Position numbers and translations under genes: made by a program. 13,220 nucleotides of DNA from Phycisphaerales bacterium (lineage in GTDB: Bacteria; Planctomycetota; Phycisphaerae; SM23-33), in assembly GCA_003485185.1 (NCBI GenBank), contig DNAS01000077.1, forward strand, positions 29,377 through 42,596, written 5' to 3'. The first letter of the stretch is position 1. Every line of letters starts with the position of its first letter. Below, piece by piece: positions 1-7,744 of the stretch. The notes beneath the pieces were generated by a model that saw only the letters and a program-made list of their open reading frames with translations, had not been told where the DNA came from and searched no databases.

Positions 1-432
1 GACACGGCCCGGCGGCAACTGACCGTCGCGGCGGCGAAGGCCGAGGCGTTCAGCGGATTCCACGACGATAAGCCCCCCGCCGGCTTGCGCCATCTGCGCC
101 TGGGCGGCGGCGCGGACTTCGCCACGGTGATCCTGGTGAGCCTGGACGGCGCGGACCTGGGCGCCTCGCGGCGGCTGCTCATCAGCCGCACCGCTCTGGA
201 CGCCGCCAAGGCCGAAGTGTCCGCCCCCGCCGTCACGCTCGCGGGTCTCGCGCCGGCGGAAGGAAACCTGCAATGGCAGATTCGTCTGACGCGTCCGCGG
301 CAGGCGGCCGCCGTGCTCCGCGAGTTCGCGGGCATGGAATTCAAGACGCTCCAGGCCGACGCCAACGGACAGCTCACGCTGCCGGGCGGCGGATGGCACG
401 AATGCGAGTTGCAACTGCGCCTCGCGCCGTGA
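1..432 (+). CDS. C-terminal fragment of a probable glycoside hydrolase or related secreted protein (5' end outside window)
   Basis: The reading frame is open from the first base and ends with TGA at 430-432, leaving 143 residues. An in-frame TTG at 85 could serve as a start, but there is no stop upstream of it, so I read this as the tail of a longer gene. The fragment is beta-rich. It contains a stretch like FATVILVSLDGADLGASRRL, a pattern I associate with the C-terminal beta domains of glycoside hydrolases in planctomycetes and verrucomicrobia. No catalytic residues are visible here, so the family cannot be assigned. It is the only plus-strand gene supported and converges on the GH42 gene with 33 nt between the two stops. 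The glycoside-hydrolase link rests on motif memory and on the neighbouring genes. Confidence 0.6.
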   Translation, partial: DTARRQLTVAAAKAEAFSGFHDDKPPAGLRHLRLGGGADFATVILVSLDGADLGASRRLLISRTALDAAKAEVSAPAVTLAGLAPAEGNLQWQIRLTRPRQAAAVLREFAGMEFKTLQADANGQLTLPGGGWHECELQLRLAP

Positions 433-465
433 CGGTCTGACGCTTTAAGTTCCAGCCGCAGCTTT

Positions 466-2466
466 TCACTTTCCCGGCGAAATCTTCTCCGCGAGGATGC
501 GCGCGCCGTACGGCGGCAATTCGACCTCGCCTTCCAGACGCTCCTGCCGATAAATGTCTTTCATCGCGCCGGGCAGCCTGACCGTCTGCGGAAGCTCCGT
601 GTGGTTCAGCAGGAAGACCAGTCGCTCGCCGTCGCCGCGGCGTTCGACGATCTCGACGGCCTCCGGCACGCCGGCGGGAAGGATGGGCTCGATTCCCGCC
701 TCGTCGAGCAGCGTCCGGAAGAAGACCTCGTAGAATTCCGCTCTGGGGAACGTGGCCAGGTGATAGGCTTTCCCCTTTCCGCGTTCGGTGCGAGTGACAG
801 CCGGCACTCCGGCCCACGGTTCCCGCGAGAATTGCGCCACGGCGGTCGCACCCGTCAGTTCGGGCAGGTCGCAGAAGAGCGTTCCTTCCCACTGCCGGCC
901 GTTCCAGGTGAACGGCGAGGTTTCCTTCTCGCCGAAGGTCGCGTATTCGCGCACGTCGATCCCGAGCAGCTCGCGCAAGGCCGGGTGAATGCGGTCGGGG
1001 TAGATGCGCGCCTCGTCGTCCTTGACGCCGCAGAGCGGATGGGTCACGAGAATGCCCCCCGCCTCGACGAAGCGGCGGATTTTCCCGGCCAGCGCGTCGT
1101 CCACCGTCGCCAGGCCCGGCACGACGAGCAGTTTATAGCGGCTCCAGTCCTGGTCGCGCCCGACGGAATCGCAGTTGACGGCGAGTTTCCGGATGGCCGC
1201 GTAGACCGTCCGGCAGGTGTCGACGTACAACCCGGTCGGGCCGTTCCACTGGCTCTTGACCTCCATGACCCATCGGGTCGGGAAATCGAACAGGATGCCG
1301 ACGCGGCTTTCGACGCGTGTGGCGTCCAGCCGCCCGGCCAGGTCCTTCAGGCGAGCGCCGACGCGCTGAACCTCCGCGTAGATGCGGTGCGGCCGGCCGT
1401 CGTAGTCGGTGATCGTGCCGTGGTGCTGCTCGCACCCGAACGGACACGCCCGCCAGCGGAAGAAAAACAGTCCCGTCGCGCCGTTGCCCACGCAGTGCAG
1501 CGCCAGGCGCTCGACCTCGCCGGGGCCCGGCGTGTTGTCCGCCAGTCCGGGAATCATGTGCGGGCCGTTGCGCAGCTCGTGCACCTGGAAGCCCTGCCCG
1601 GCCTTGTATCCGCGCACGTTCGCCAGGCCGAAACTCGACGCCCGGCTGTTACGCCCGTACGGCGGATAGTAGTTGGTCCCAGTGATGTTCAGATGACGGG
1701 CCATGTCGAAGTAGTCGGTCCGCCGGTTGTGCAACACCTGGTTGTTCGTCGTCAGGAACTGCCCGGTGCCGCGGTGCGGGTTCACGGCCTCGATCTGCCG
1801 CACCATGGCCCGGATGGTGCTCTGGCTGCGGTATCGCCGCCAGGCCAGCAGGTGTCCCGGGCTGTGGAAGGCCTTGGACACGCGCGGCGTGGGAACCTGC
1901 TCGAACCGGTTGAAGCGGAGGCTCCAGAAGTCCAGCCCCCAGGCGCGGTTGAGTTCCTCGATCTCACCGTACCGCTCGCGGCAGAACTGCTGGAAGCCCG
2001 TTCGGCACAAGGGGCAGTGGCAGTCCGGTTCGTCGCCGTGCTCGTTGTCCAGGTGCCACCCGCGGACGCCCTCGCACCGGCCGTAGTGACGCGCCATCGC
2101 GTCGGCCAGCGCCGCGCCGCGGTCCAGCACGAGCGGATGGTTGATGCAGAAGGAATACCGGCTGCCATATTCGAGCACCACGCCGTCTTCCCGCTCGATC
2201 CGCACGGAGGGATCCTTCTCGACCAGCCAGGCCGGCAGCGTCCGCAGCGGCGGGCAGAGCAGCAGCCCGATCCCCCGCTTCCAGGCCTCCGCCAGAAAGC
2301 GGTCCATCCAGGCGAAATCGTATCGCCCGTCTTCCGGCTCGAAGCGGTCCCACGCGAACTCCCCCACGCGGAGGCAGTTGACGGACGCCCTGGCCATGTG
2401 GTCCAGGTCGTAGGTCCAGCGGCCGGGGTCGCGATGCTCCGGGTAATAGGCGGCGCCGAAGAACAT
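466..2466 (-). CDS. GH42 family beta-galactosidase
   Basis: This 666-residue protein has the usual length and layout of GH42 beta-galactosidases, which remove terminal beta-galactose from oligosaccharides. A TIM barrel occupies roughly residues 1-375 and opens with FFGAAYYPEHRDP. A trimerisation-type domain runs from about 385 to 600, followed by a small C-terminal beta domain. The acid/base is Glu142 in WHLDNEHG, and the nucleophile is probably Glu297 in FQVHELRNGP. Cys107, Cys149, Cys151 and Cys154 match the spacing of the structural zinc site known in the Thermus enzyme. FFRWRACPFGCEQHHG (335-350) resembles the family's GxEQFHGG region. There is no signal peptide, so it should act in the cytoplasm on imported sugars. 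The ATG start has an AGGAGAG ribosome site 4 nt upstream. It is the last gene of the minus-strand group, 27 nt after the Gfo/Idh/MocA gene. Substrate specificity within GH42 cannot be read from the sequence. Confidence 0.92.
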   Translation of the reverse strand: MFFGAAYYPEHRDPGRWTYDLDHMARASVNCLRVGEFAWDRFEPEDGRYDFAWMDRFLAEAWKRGIGLLLCPPLRTLPAWLVEKDPSVRIEREDGVVLEYGSRYSFCINHPLVLDRGAALADAMARHYGRCEGVRGWHLDNEHGDEPDCHCPLCRTGFQQFCRERYGEIEELNRAWGLDFWSLRFNRFEQVPTPRVSKAFHSPGHLLAWRRYRSQSTIRAMVRQIEAVNPHRGTGQFLTTNNQVLHNRRTDYFDMARHLNITGTNYYPPYGRNSRASSFGLANVRGYKAGQGFQVHELRNGPHMIPGLADNTPGPGEVERLALHCVGNGATGLFFFRWRACPFGCEQHHGTITDYDGRPHRIYAEVQRVGARLKDLAGRLDATRVESRVGILFDFPTRWVMEVKSQWNGPTGLYVDTCRTVYAAIRKLAVNCDSVGRDQDWSRYKLLVVPGLATVDDALAGKIRRFVEAGGILVTHPLCGVKDDEARIYPDRIHPALRELLGIDVREYATFGEKETSPFTWNGRQWEGTLFCDLPELTGATAVAQFSREPWAGVPAVTRTERGKGKAYHLATFPRAEFYEVFFRTLLDEAGIEPILPAGVPEAVEIVERRGDGERLVFLLNHTELPQTVRLPGAMKDIYRQERLEGEVELPPYGARILAEKISPGK

Positions 2467-2493
2467 GGTTCTCTCCTGCCAAAGCGTGCGGTT

Positions 2494-3546
2494 TTACTGC
2501 ACCCGGTACGTCACGGGCAACCCTTTCCCGCCCTGCCTGTGGCTGGAGGTGATTTGCTCTATCAGTTCATCGACGACATATCCGTCTGCGGCGGAAGGAG
2601 TTGCGAGGCCGCCCGTCTCGAAAGCCTCGATCATGCCCGCCATTTCCAAGTCGAAAACGTTGACCGCCGGGAAGCGGTATTCCGTGACGCGCCCGGTGTC
2701 GGCGTCGGTGTGGACCAGCAGCGCGCCGTGATTTTCCGAGCCGTTCCAGAGGACGGTATAGAGTTCCAGCCGGCCCTTGGCGGTGTTGATCTCGATGCGC
2801 TCGTCCCATCCGTTGCGCTCATACCCGATGGCGGCAAACGGATGCCAGAACGCCTCGAAATGCGCCACCCCGCCGGCAGGCAGCCAGAGCATGGCGTTGG
2901 TCTGGATGTCGAAATCCATGCCCGGGCGGGACTGCATGGCGCCGATGACTTTCGTCGGTCGCCCGGCGAATCCGCAGAGCAGGTTGAGGACGTGGCTGCC
3001 CCCGCACACCAGCATCCCGCCGCCGTAATTGCGGACGATCCGCGACGGATGCTGAAGAACATCCTCCGGCGCGGGGCTCTGCCACAACTGCGGATGAAAG
3101 TGCCAGGTACGGACGTAGATGCTGGTCACGTCGCCCATCTCCGCGAGCATCTGTTTGGCCTGGACCACGGCGGGGAAATAATTCTTCATGTACGCCACCG
3201 ACAGGAACGCCTTGGTCCGGCGCGATGCGAGGACGAGTTCGGCAGAGTCCGCGGCGTTGTCCGTGAGCGTCTTCTCGCACACGACGCCCTTTCCGCAAGC
3301 CAGGGCCGCCAGGCAGATCTCCTTGTGCGTGGAAGCGATGGTGCAGACGCTGACCAGGTCGACGTCCCGGTCCTCGATCACGGCGCGATAATCGGTGGAG
3401 ACCCGGGCGGAATAGCGACTCCCGACGGCTTCGGCGGCTTCCTTGCGGATGTCGCACACGTGGACGATCTTCGCCCCGGCCCGTTCGTAACCCTCGTAAT
3501 GGAGGCGTGAGATATAGCCGCATCCGATAATGCCCACTCGTGTCAT
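2494..3546 (-). CDS. Gfo/Idh/MocA family NAD(P)-dependent sugar oxidoreductase
   Basis: A 350-residue protein with an N-terminal Rossmann fold (GIIGCGYIS, residues 5-13) and the C-terminal alpha/beta domain of Gfo/Idh/MocA enzymes, which usually oxidise or reduce sugars and inositols. I chose the ATG at 3544-3546 because it places the nucleotide-binding strand at residue 2 and has GGAAAGGG 7 nt upstream. A GTG at 3586-3588 would add 14 residues and overlap the preceding stop as GTGA. The family's EKP motif reads EKT (91-93). The catalytic-face pattern GGxLxDxGxHxxD reads GGGMLVCGGSHVLN (175-189): His185 is kept, but the first Asp is Cys181 and the second is Asn189. It may therefore have altered chemistry or a non-standard substrate. 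It lies between the zinc dehydrogenase and GH42 genes, consistent with handling a released sugar. Family assignment is firm; the substrate is unknown. Confidence 0.87.
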   Translation of the reverse strand: MTRVGIIGCGYISRLHYEGYERAGAKIVHVCDIRKEAAEAVGSRYSARVSTDYRAVIEDRDVDLVSVCTIASTHKEICLAALACGKGVVCEKTLTDNAADSAELVLASRRTKAFLSVAYMKNYFPAVVQAKQMLAEMGDVTSIYVRTWHFHPQLWQSPAPEDVLQHPSRIVRNYGGGMLVCGGSHVLNLLCGFAGRPTKVIGAMQSRPGMDFDIQTNAMLWLPAGGVAHFEAFWHPFAAIGYERNGWDERIEINTAKGRLELYTVLWNGSENHGALLVHTDADTGRVTEYRFPAVNVFDLEMAGMIEAFETGGLATPSAADGYVVDELIEQITSSHRQGGKGLPVTYRVQ

Positions 3547-3553
3547 GTCGTTG

Positions 3554-3561
3554 CCCTTTCC
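3554..3561 (-). promoter_or_regulatory. Ribosome binding site for the Gfo/Idh/MocA gene
   Basis: GGAAAGGG on the minus strand, 7 nt before the ATG at 3544-3546. It supports the internal start over the GTG at 3588, which has no purine-rich site upstream. Confidence 0.5.
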
Positions 3562-3584
3562 AGGAGCGGCGCGCGTGGCGCGCT

Positions 3585-4661
3585 TCACGCCCGATAGAGT
3601 TCATCGGGGAGGATTGCCACCTTGCAGGTGTGCTGACGGTCGGTACGGACCTTCTGCAATGCTTCGGCCAAGCGGCTCAGCGGCATGCGATGCGTGACGA
3701 TTTTCTCGCCGGGAACCACGCCCGTCCGCAGCAGTTCCACGGCCTCGGGCAGATACATCGCCGGGGACGCGAACGAGGCGCGGAGCTGCTTTTTCCCGAC
3801 GTGCATGGCCGTGGTGTCGATGGCGACCTTCCCGCCATCGCCCCAGTCGAAACCGATGAAGACGGCGATCCCGCCGTAGGCCGCAGCTTCCAAGGCGGCA
3901 TTCAACACTCCAGGCGGCGCGGTGACCAGCACCTTGTGGAAGCCGCCGAATTGCTTGCCCAGTTCGCCCAATGCAACTTCATGGCGGGAAAACACCTCGT
4001 CTGCGCCCAGTCCGCGCGCGAGGGTCAGACGCCCGGGATTGGAATCCACCACGACGACCTTTCCGCACGTCCTGCGCCGGATGATGGCGGCGGCCATCAG
4101 GCCGATCGCTCCCGCGCCGACCACCAGCACGCGGTCGGACATGCCGACTTCGGACAGTTTCACCATGTCGAGGGCCACCCCGCACGGTTCGGCCAGGGAC
4201 GCGACGGCGGGATCCAACCCCTCTGCCGGGACCGCGCAACGCGCGGGGGACAGCATGGCGGGGGAAAACCCCATGGCCGGGCGCCCCCAGAAGCTGACGA
4301 GGTTTCGGCAAAGGTCCGCACGCCCGTTGCGGCAATCGGCGCAGAGGCCGCAAAAGGAACTCGACTCCAGCACCACCTGGTCGCCCGCCTTGATATGCGT
4401 GACGCCCGGGCCCACCGCGCGGACGCGGGCGCAGATTTCATGTCCGAAGGGCGTCGGCTCCCTGGCCAGGAGAGTCGCGATTTCCATATCGTGCCCGCAG
4501 ATGCCCGTCGCCAGCACGTCCAGCAGCGCCTCGTCGGGAGCGGGCGGATCCAAGTCAATCTCCCGATACGTCACCTGGAATGGCGCCTTGACGTAGGCGG
4601 CCTTCACACGTAACACGTCGGTATTGTGCATGGCAATTTCCCCAATGCCGCGAACCGTCAT
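3585..4661 (-). CDS. Zinc-dependent medium-chain alcohol/polyol dehydrogenase
   Basis: A 358-residue medium-chain dehydrogenase of the sorbitol/threonine dehydrogenase type, which oxidises a secondary alcohol with NAD(P). Catalytic-zinc ligands are visible as Cys55 (GICGHD), His74-Glu75 (FGHE) and Glu158 (LAEPCG). Four structural-zinc cysteines lie at 104, 107, 110 and 118. The Rossmann motif is GAGAIG (182-187), and Asp206 at the end of the second strand favours NAD over NADP. The ATG at 4661 overlaps the upstream gene's stop as ATGA, suggesting translational coupling. A second ATG at 4629-4631 gives a more typical N-terminus and has GGGGA upstream, so the start is uncertain by 10 residues. 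There is no signal peptide, so it is cytoplasmic. Position among a lyase-like gene, a sugar oxidoreductase and GH42 suggests a sugar or sugar-acid substrate (inference). Confidence 0.9.
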   Translation of the reverse strand: MTVRGIGEIAMHNTDVLRVKAAYVKAPFQVTYREIDLDPPAPDEALLDVLATGICGHDMEIATLLAREPTPFGHEICARVRAVGPGVTHIKAGDQVVLESSSFCGLCADCRNGRADLCRNLVSFWGRPAMGFSPAMLSPARCAVPAEGLDPAVASLAEPCGVALDMVKLSEVGMSDRVLVVGAGAIGLMAAAIIRRRTCGKVVVVDSNPGRLTLARGLGADEVFSRHEVALGELGKQFGGFHKVLVTAPPGVLNAALEAAAYGGIAVFIGFDWGDGGKVAIDTTAMHVGKKQLRASFASPAMYLPEAVELLRTGVVPGEKIVTHRMPLSRLAEALQKVRTDRQHTCKVAILPDELYRA

Positions 4662-5794
4662 GGACGCACGGTAGCATTCCGCGTCCGTTCCATCAAGTCC
4701 ACTGCGGGGACCAGGGCCAGGTCGATCCGCCCGTGGACGGTCGTGACATAGCCGACGTAACGGTCGGAGCAGCAGAACTGCGGGTGCGGGTGGGTATGCC
4801 CCCAGCGGACGGCGCTGGGCGGCATCGGCGGGTCGTTGACGATCTCCACCTCCGCTCCGGTCTGCGTGTCCCGGAAGGCGACGTGGCAGGTCGGGTGGTG
4901 CGGATGAGGCATCATGTCCGAGACGAGATACCGCCCCGTGCGGTCGGAATAGGCATGGGCCAGGTGCCCCGGCCAGAGGCTTTCTTCCTGACGCGTCTGG
5001 AGGTTGACCTTCTTAATGGCCACCCCGTAGTGGACGTACCAGATGTGCTTTCCGTCGGGGTCCCACCACTCGTGCCCGCTGTGGGAGACGGGTTCGGACA
5101 GGATCGGCTCGGCCTGGCCCCCTCGCCGGATCAGCCACAGGCGATGGTAAGGGCGCAGGCCGTCGAACGGCTCGGCGGCGTGATCCTTCCAGAACTCGTG
5201 CGCGAACATCTGAAGGTCCGGATCGGTGGGGCTGAACTGTCCATGATCGTAGAATCCGGGAATCTTCTGCCAGACGCGCAGCGGCGAGCCGTCCAGCGGC
5301 AGGTCGCCGATGCAGGTTTCGCCGTCAAACCGGGCGTCGATATTCACTGAGGCGCCGTCGGCGGAGAACGTCAGGTGCGAGGCGATGCGTTCCGGCTGGC
5401 GCCCCCGGGCGATTTCCTCCGGAAAGCGGTTGACCCGCACGGGCTTGTCGTCCGCCCCCGGGCCGCGCCTCCACAGCTCCATGCCGTCCAGCCAGTAAAT
5501 CTCGCCGGTTCGCAGGTCCACCGCGGGATTGCCCCAGAAGCGAGCCTCCGGAAACACCCGCAGGCAGTCCTGTTCGAAGTCCACCACCGCCAGCACGCCC
5601 GCGCCGGGACGGGAATCCTTGGCCGGGTCCGCGCAGGCCAGCCACAGGTACCGACCGTCGTCGGTGAAACCGCGGTTGGTGAAGTAGAACGGGCTCTGCA
5701 CCGGCGCCGCCCGTTCAGTCAGGATCAGGCTCTCCACGCCGGTGGAAGGGTTGCGCCACCTTGTGAACAGGCGGGAGGTTTCGGGAGTCTTCAC
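4658..5794 (-). CDS. Oligogalacturonate lyase-like beta-propeller protein (PL22-like)
   Basis: A 378-residue protein close to the length of oligogalacturonate lyases (PL22). These cytoplasmic seven-bladed propellers split unsaturated di- and oligo-galacturonides with a metal-binding histidine cluster. Blade-like repeats of the type FTDDGRYLWLA, FSADGASVNID and WDPDGKHIWYV recur along the chain. Candidate active-site segments are SGHEWW (239-244), HPHHPTCH (297-304) and HTHPHPQF (333-340); the last resembles the metal-binding HxH region near the family's C-terminus. I could not align the family's metal-binding Gln with certainty, so it may be a divergent member acting on another uronate-containing substrate, or a non-catalytic propeller. 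The start is GTG with AAGGAA 8 nt upstream. It begins 28 nt after the prepilin-like gene and shares an ATGA overlap with the dehydrogenase. No KduI- or KduD-type partner is visible. Confidence 0.68.
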   Translation of the reverse strand: MKTPETSRLFTRWRNPSTGVESLILTERAAPVQSPFYFTNRGFTDDGRYLWLACADPAKDSRPGAGVLAVVDFEQDCLRVFPEARFWGNPAVDLRTGEIYWLDGMELWRRGPGADDKPVRVNRFPEEIARGRQPERIASHLTFSADGASVNIDARFDGETCIGDLPLDGSPLRVWQKIPGFYDHGQFSPTDPDLQMFAHEFWKDHAAEPFDGLRPYHRLWLIRRGGQAEPILSEPVSHSGHEWWDPDGKHIWYVHYGVAIKKVNLQTRQEESLWPGHLAHAYSDRTGRYLVSDMMPHPHHPTCHVAFRDTQTGAEVEIVNDPPMPPSAVRWGHTHPHPQFCCSDRYVGYVTTVHGRIDLALVPAVDLMERTRNATVRP

Positions 5795-5822
5795 GGGGGT
5801 TATTCCTTCGATCGGCCGGCCG

Positions 5823-6599
5823 TCACGGCAACGAGAAGTTGAGCATCGACTTGGAGTCGGAGTCCTGGTAAATCGTCGCGGCGATGGTGTCGCCCTTGTA
5901 GTAGCTCACGTGCCCGTCGAGGAACAGGATTTCCGCGCCGGACAGGTGGCGGTCGATGTCGAAGCGAGATTGCGACGTCCCGACGAAGGCGATGTCCCCC
6001 AGGTACCAACTGGTTGAGTCGGACACGTGGATCTTGGACGCCGGCTGGGGGATGGCGTCGGCCGGCCGGGGGAAGGTCCAGGCGCGGGGGTTGGCGGCGG
6101 AGACGTCCGGTCCGCGCCCGCCGGGGTACTGGAGATACAGCGACTCGGCGTATCCCTGCCGCCACGGCTGGGCGTCCGGCACGTTGTCCGGGCAGCCCCA
6201 GACGGTGTCCTGGAGCTTGTATTTCTGCTTCCATCCGCCCCAGTAGCTGTCCGTCTTGATGTGCGTCGGGTCATCGGTGCTGGTCGGCGGGCTGGCGATG
6301 CCCGCCCACTGCGGCAGGCCCGTATACGGCCCGATGCAGTTCCACATCCCGTAGCTCTTCTCCGTCCCGTTGGCGTTGTAGGCGACGAACGAATTCAGTG
6401 GCGGAAGGTAGGCTTCCCAGTCGTTCTGGTAGAGGGCAAATCCGATTCCGATCTGTTTGAAGTTCGCCCCGCACTTGACGGCCCGCGCCAGCGCCTTGGC
6501 CTGGCTGAGCGAGGGCAACAGGATGCTCACCAGCAACGCGATGATCGCGATGACGACAAGAAGTTCGATCAGCGTGAAGGCTTTGCCTGTTTTCCTCAT
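5823..6599 (-). CDS. Prepilin-like H-x9-DG protein with N-terminal methylation motif
   Basis: A 258-residue protein starting MRKTGKAFTLIELLVV, a type IV prepilin/type II secretion pseudopilin signal. Cleavage would fall between Ala7 and Phe8, with Glu at mature position +5 and a hydrophobic helix to about residue 30. Ala instead of Gly at -1 is less common but tolerated by known prepilin peptidases. A CGANFKQIGIG segment (43-53) and RHLSGAEILFLDGH near the C-terminus (H218, nine residues, D228-G229) mark the H-x9-DG group that is greatly expanded in planctomycetes and verrucomicrobia. Its molecular role is unknown; a surface or pseudopilus subunit is likely. It precedes the PL22-like gene by 28 nt and probably leads that operon. 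The ribosome site is weak (GGACGAG). It resembles the partial gene at the right edge in fold and signal, though the middle regions differ. Confidence 0.88.
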   Translation of the reverse strand: MRKTGKAFTLIELLVVIAIIALLVSILLPSLSQAKALARAVKCGANFKQIGIGFALYQNDWEAYLPPLNSFVAYNANGTEKSYGMWNCIGPYTGLPQWAGIASPPTSTDDPTHIKTDSYWGGWKQKYKLQDTVWGCPDNVPDAQPWRQGYAESLYLQYPGGRGPDVSAANPRAWTFPRPADAIPQPASKIHVSDSTSWYLGDIAFVGTSQSRFDIDRHLSGAEILFLDGHVSYYKGDTIAATIYQDSDSKSMLNFSLP

Positions 6600-6723
6600 C
6601 CGTGCTCGTCCGTGAAACAGCGGGGGCCAAGAGGCGAGAGGCGCGCCCGACGATCCCGTCGTCCGGCTGCTGTCCTCTCACCTCCGCCCTTCTTCTTCAT
6701 TTGTAGGCTTCGCGGGCGGCTCC

Positions 6724-7638
6724 TTACGCCCGTTTTCTCCGCATCAGCACGCCCAGGCCGCCCAGCGCGAGGATCGCCATCGTCGCCGGTTCCGGGATGA
6801 CGGTGAAGCTCATCGTCGTTCCCGCGCCGCTGAAGATCACGCTGAAGTCCGCGTCGCCGATGTCCGTCGAATTGACGTCGTACGTGCCGTTCGGCAGCGT
6901 CGTCGTTCCCACCTTCCATGAGGCAAGCTGGATGTTCTCTTCCGTGCTGTGCCCGAAGAGCTGGTAGGAGCTGTCCATCTCCAGGCGGCAGCCCGTCAAC
7001 CCGTCGAAACTCGCCTCGGACGGAAAGTCCGCCCGGAGCTGGGCCAGGCTGCCCAAATCGACCTGCACTCCGCCCACGTCGGGGAATTCCTGCTTGGCCG
7101 CGCGAAACCGGTTCACGTCGGAAGCGTCGAGTCGGGCCGCGCTGATGACGGTGCCGTTATCGCCCTTCCAACCGTAGTTGTCGACCTTGACGGTCACGGT
7201 GCCGGCGCCTTGGATCGTCGTGTTCTTCGTGTAGAACTCATTCGAACTGGACGTCACCTTGACGTCGAGGGTCAGGTTTCCGGCGAACGCCAGCACCATC
7301 GAGGTCGTGCTCGTGAAGCTGAGCTGGATGGCTGAAATCGACGCGTCGCTGCCGCTGTTGTTCATCGTGAACGTTCCGGCGCCGTTGAACGTCAACTTTC
7401 CGGCGCTGACGTTGATGACGCCGGCGGACTGTCCGTCGAAATTCGTGAACGTCACGGCATAATCGATGTTCGCCGTGTCGCCCGCGCCTGGCACGCCCGC
7501 GCCACCCCAGTTGGCGGAGTCGTTCCAGACGGCCGACGTCGCCGGACCGGTGTAGGTGTAAACCGTTGCGCCGGCGATCGACGCCAGCAGACCCATCGTC
7601 GCCGCCACAGCCATCGCAAATCGTTTCGTGTTAAGCAT
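6724..7638 (-). CDS. PEP-CTERM sorting domain protein, 304 residues
   Basis: A secreted, probably surface-anchored protein. The ATG at 7636-7638 is preferred over an in-frame start 51 nt upstream because it opens a clean signal peptide (residues 1-24, ending SIAGA) and has GGGAG 7 nt upstream. The mature part begins with VWNDSANWGGAGVPGAGD (37-54), typical of the first segment of autotransporter-associated beta-strand proteins, and is rich in Thr, Ser, Gly and Asn. The C-terminus is a PEP-CTERM signal: VIPEP (280-284), a hydrophobic helix and a basic RRKRA tail. In known systems exosortase recognises and removes this signal; no exosortase gene is in the window. A less repetitive part (about residues 180-240: LDASDVNRFRAAKQEF onward) has no assignable domain. 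It lies 106 nt downstream of the larger PEP-CTERM gene. Ligand or structural role is unknown. Confidence 0.88.
   Translation of the reverse strand: MLNTKRFAMAVAATMGLLASIAGATVYTYTGPATSAVWNDSANWGGAGVPGAGDTANIDYAVTFTNFDGQSAGVINVSAGKLTFNGAGTFTMNNSGSDASISAIQLSFTSTTSMVLAFAGNLTLDVKVTSSSNEFYTKNTTIQGAGTVTVKVDNYGWKGDNGTVISAARLDASDVNRFRAAKQEFPDVGGVQVDLGSLAQLRADFPSEASFDGLTGCRLEMDSSYQLFGHSTEENIQLASWKVGTTTLPNGTYDVNSTDIGDADFSVIFSGAGTTMSFTVIPEPATMAILALGGLGVLMRRKRA
6738..6792 (-). repeat. 55-nt exact repeat, copy A (PEP-CTERM coding segment)
   Basis: Identical base for base to 7759-7813. It encodes most of the sorting signal (EPATMAILALGGLGVLMR) at the end of the 304-residue protein. The flanking sequence diverges at once on both sides. 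Confidence 0.9.
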
Positions 7639-7645
7639 TTTCTTT

Positions 7646-7650
7646 CTCCC
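7646..7650 (-). promoter_or_regulatory. Ribosome binding site deciding the start of the 304-residue PEP-CTERM protein
   Basis: GGGAG inside a purine-rich run (AAGAAAGGGAGAAAGAAA), 7 nt before the ATG at 7636-7638. It fixes the start at the signal peptide rather than 17 codons upstream. Confidence 0.65.
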
Positions 7651-7744
7651 TTTCTTCCGCTTGCCTTCCTCGTGGATCCAATACTTCATTCATTCGCTTT
7701 CCGCTGCCCGCGAAGAGGTCTTCCTCCACGGACTGCCTTGATTC

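Noticed and set aside
433..465. Bidirectional terminator between convergent stops
   Set aside because: The 33-nt gap contains only weak, mismatched pairing, so a shared terminator is not supported.
601..3510. Plus-strand open frame of 969 codons
   Set aside because: It lies entirely antisense to the GH42 and Gfo/Idh/MocA genes. Its translation is rich in Arg, Pro, Ala and Val with no domain, as expected for the opposite strand of GC-rich genes.
6600..6723. Possible intrinsic terminator after the smaller PEP-CTERM gene
   Set aside because: A short stem (GACGA/TCGTC with a mismatch and two more pairs) can form near 6648-6667, but there is no T-run and it lies nearer the next gene. I see no convincing terminator or promoter in this gap.
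7639..7744. Possible terminator or promoter between the two PEP-CTERM genes
   Set aside because: GAAGAGGTCTTC (about 7712-7723) can fold with only a 2-nt loop and lacks a T-run. No -35/-10 pair is convincing.
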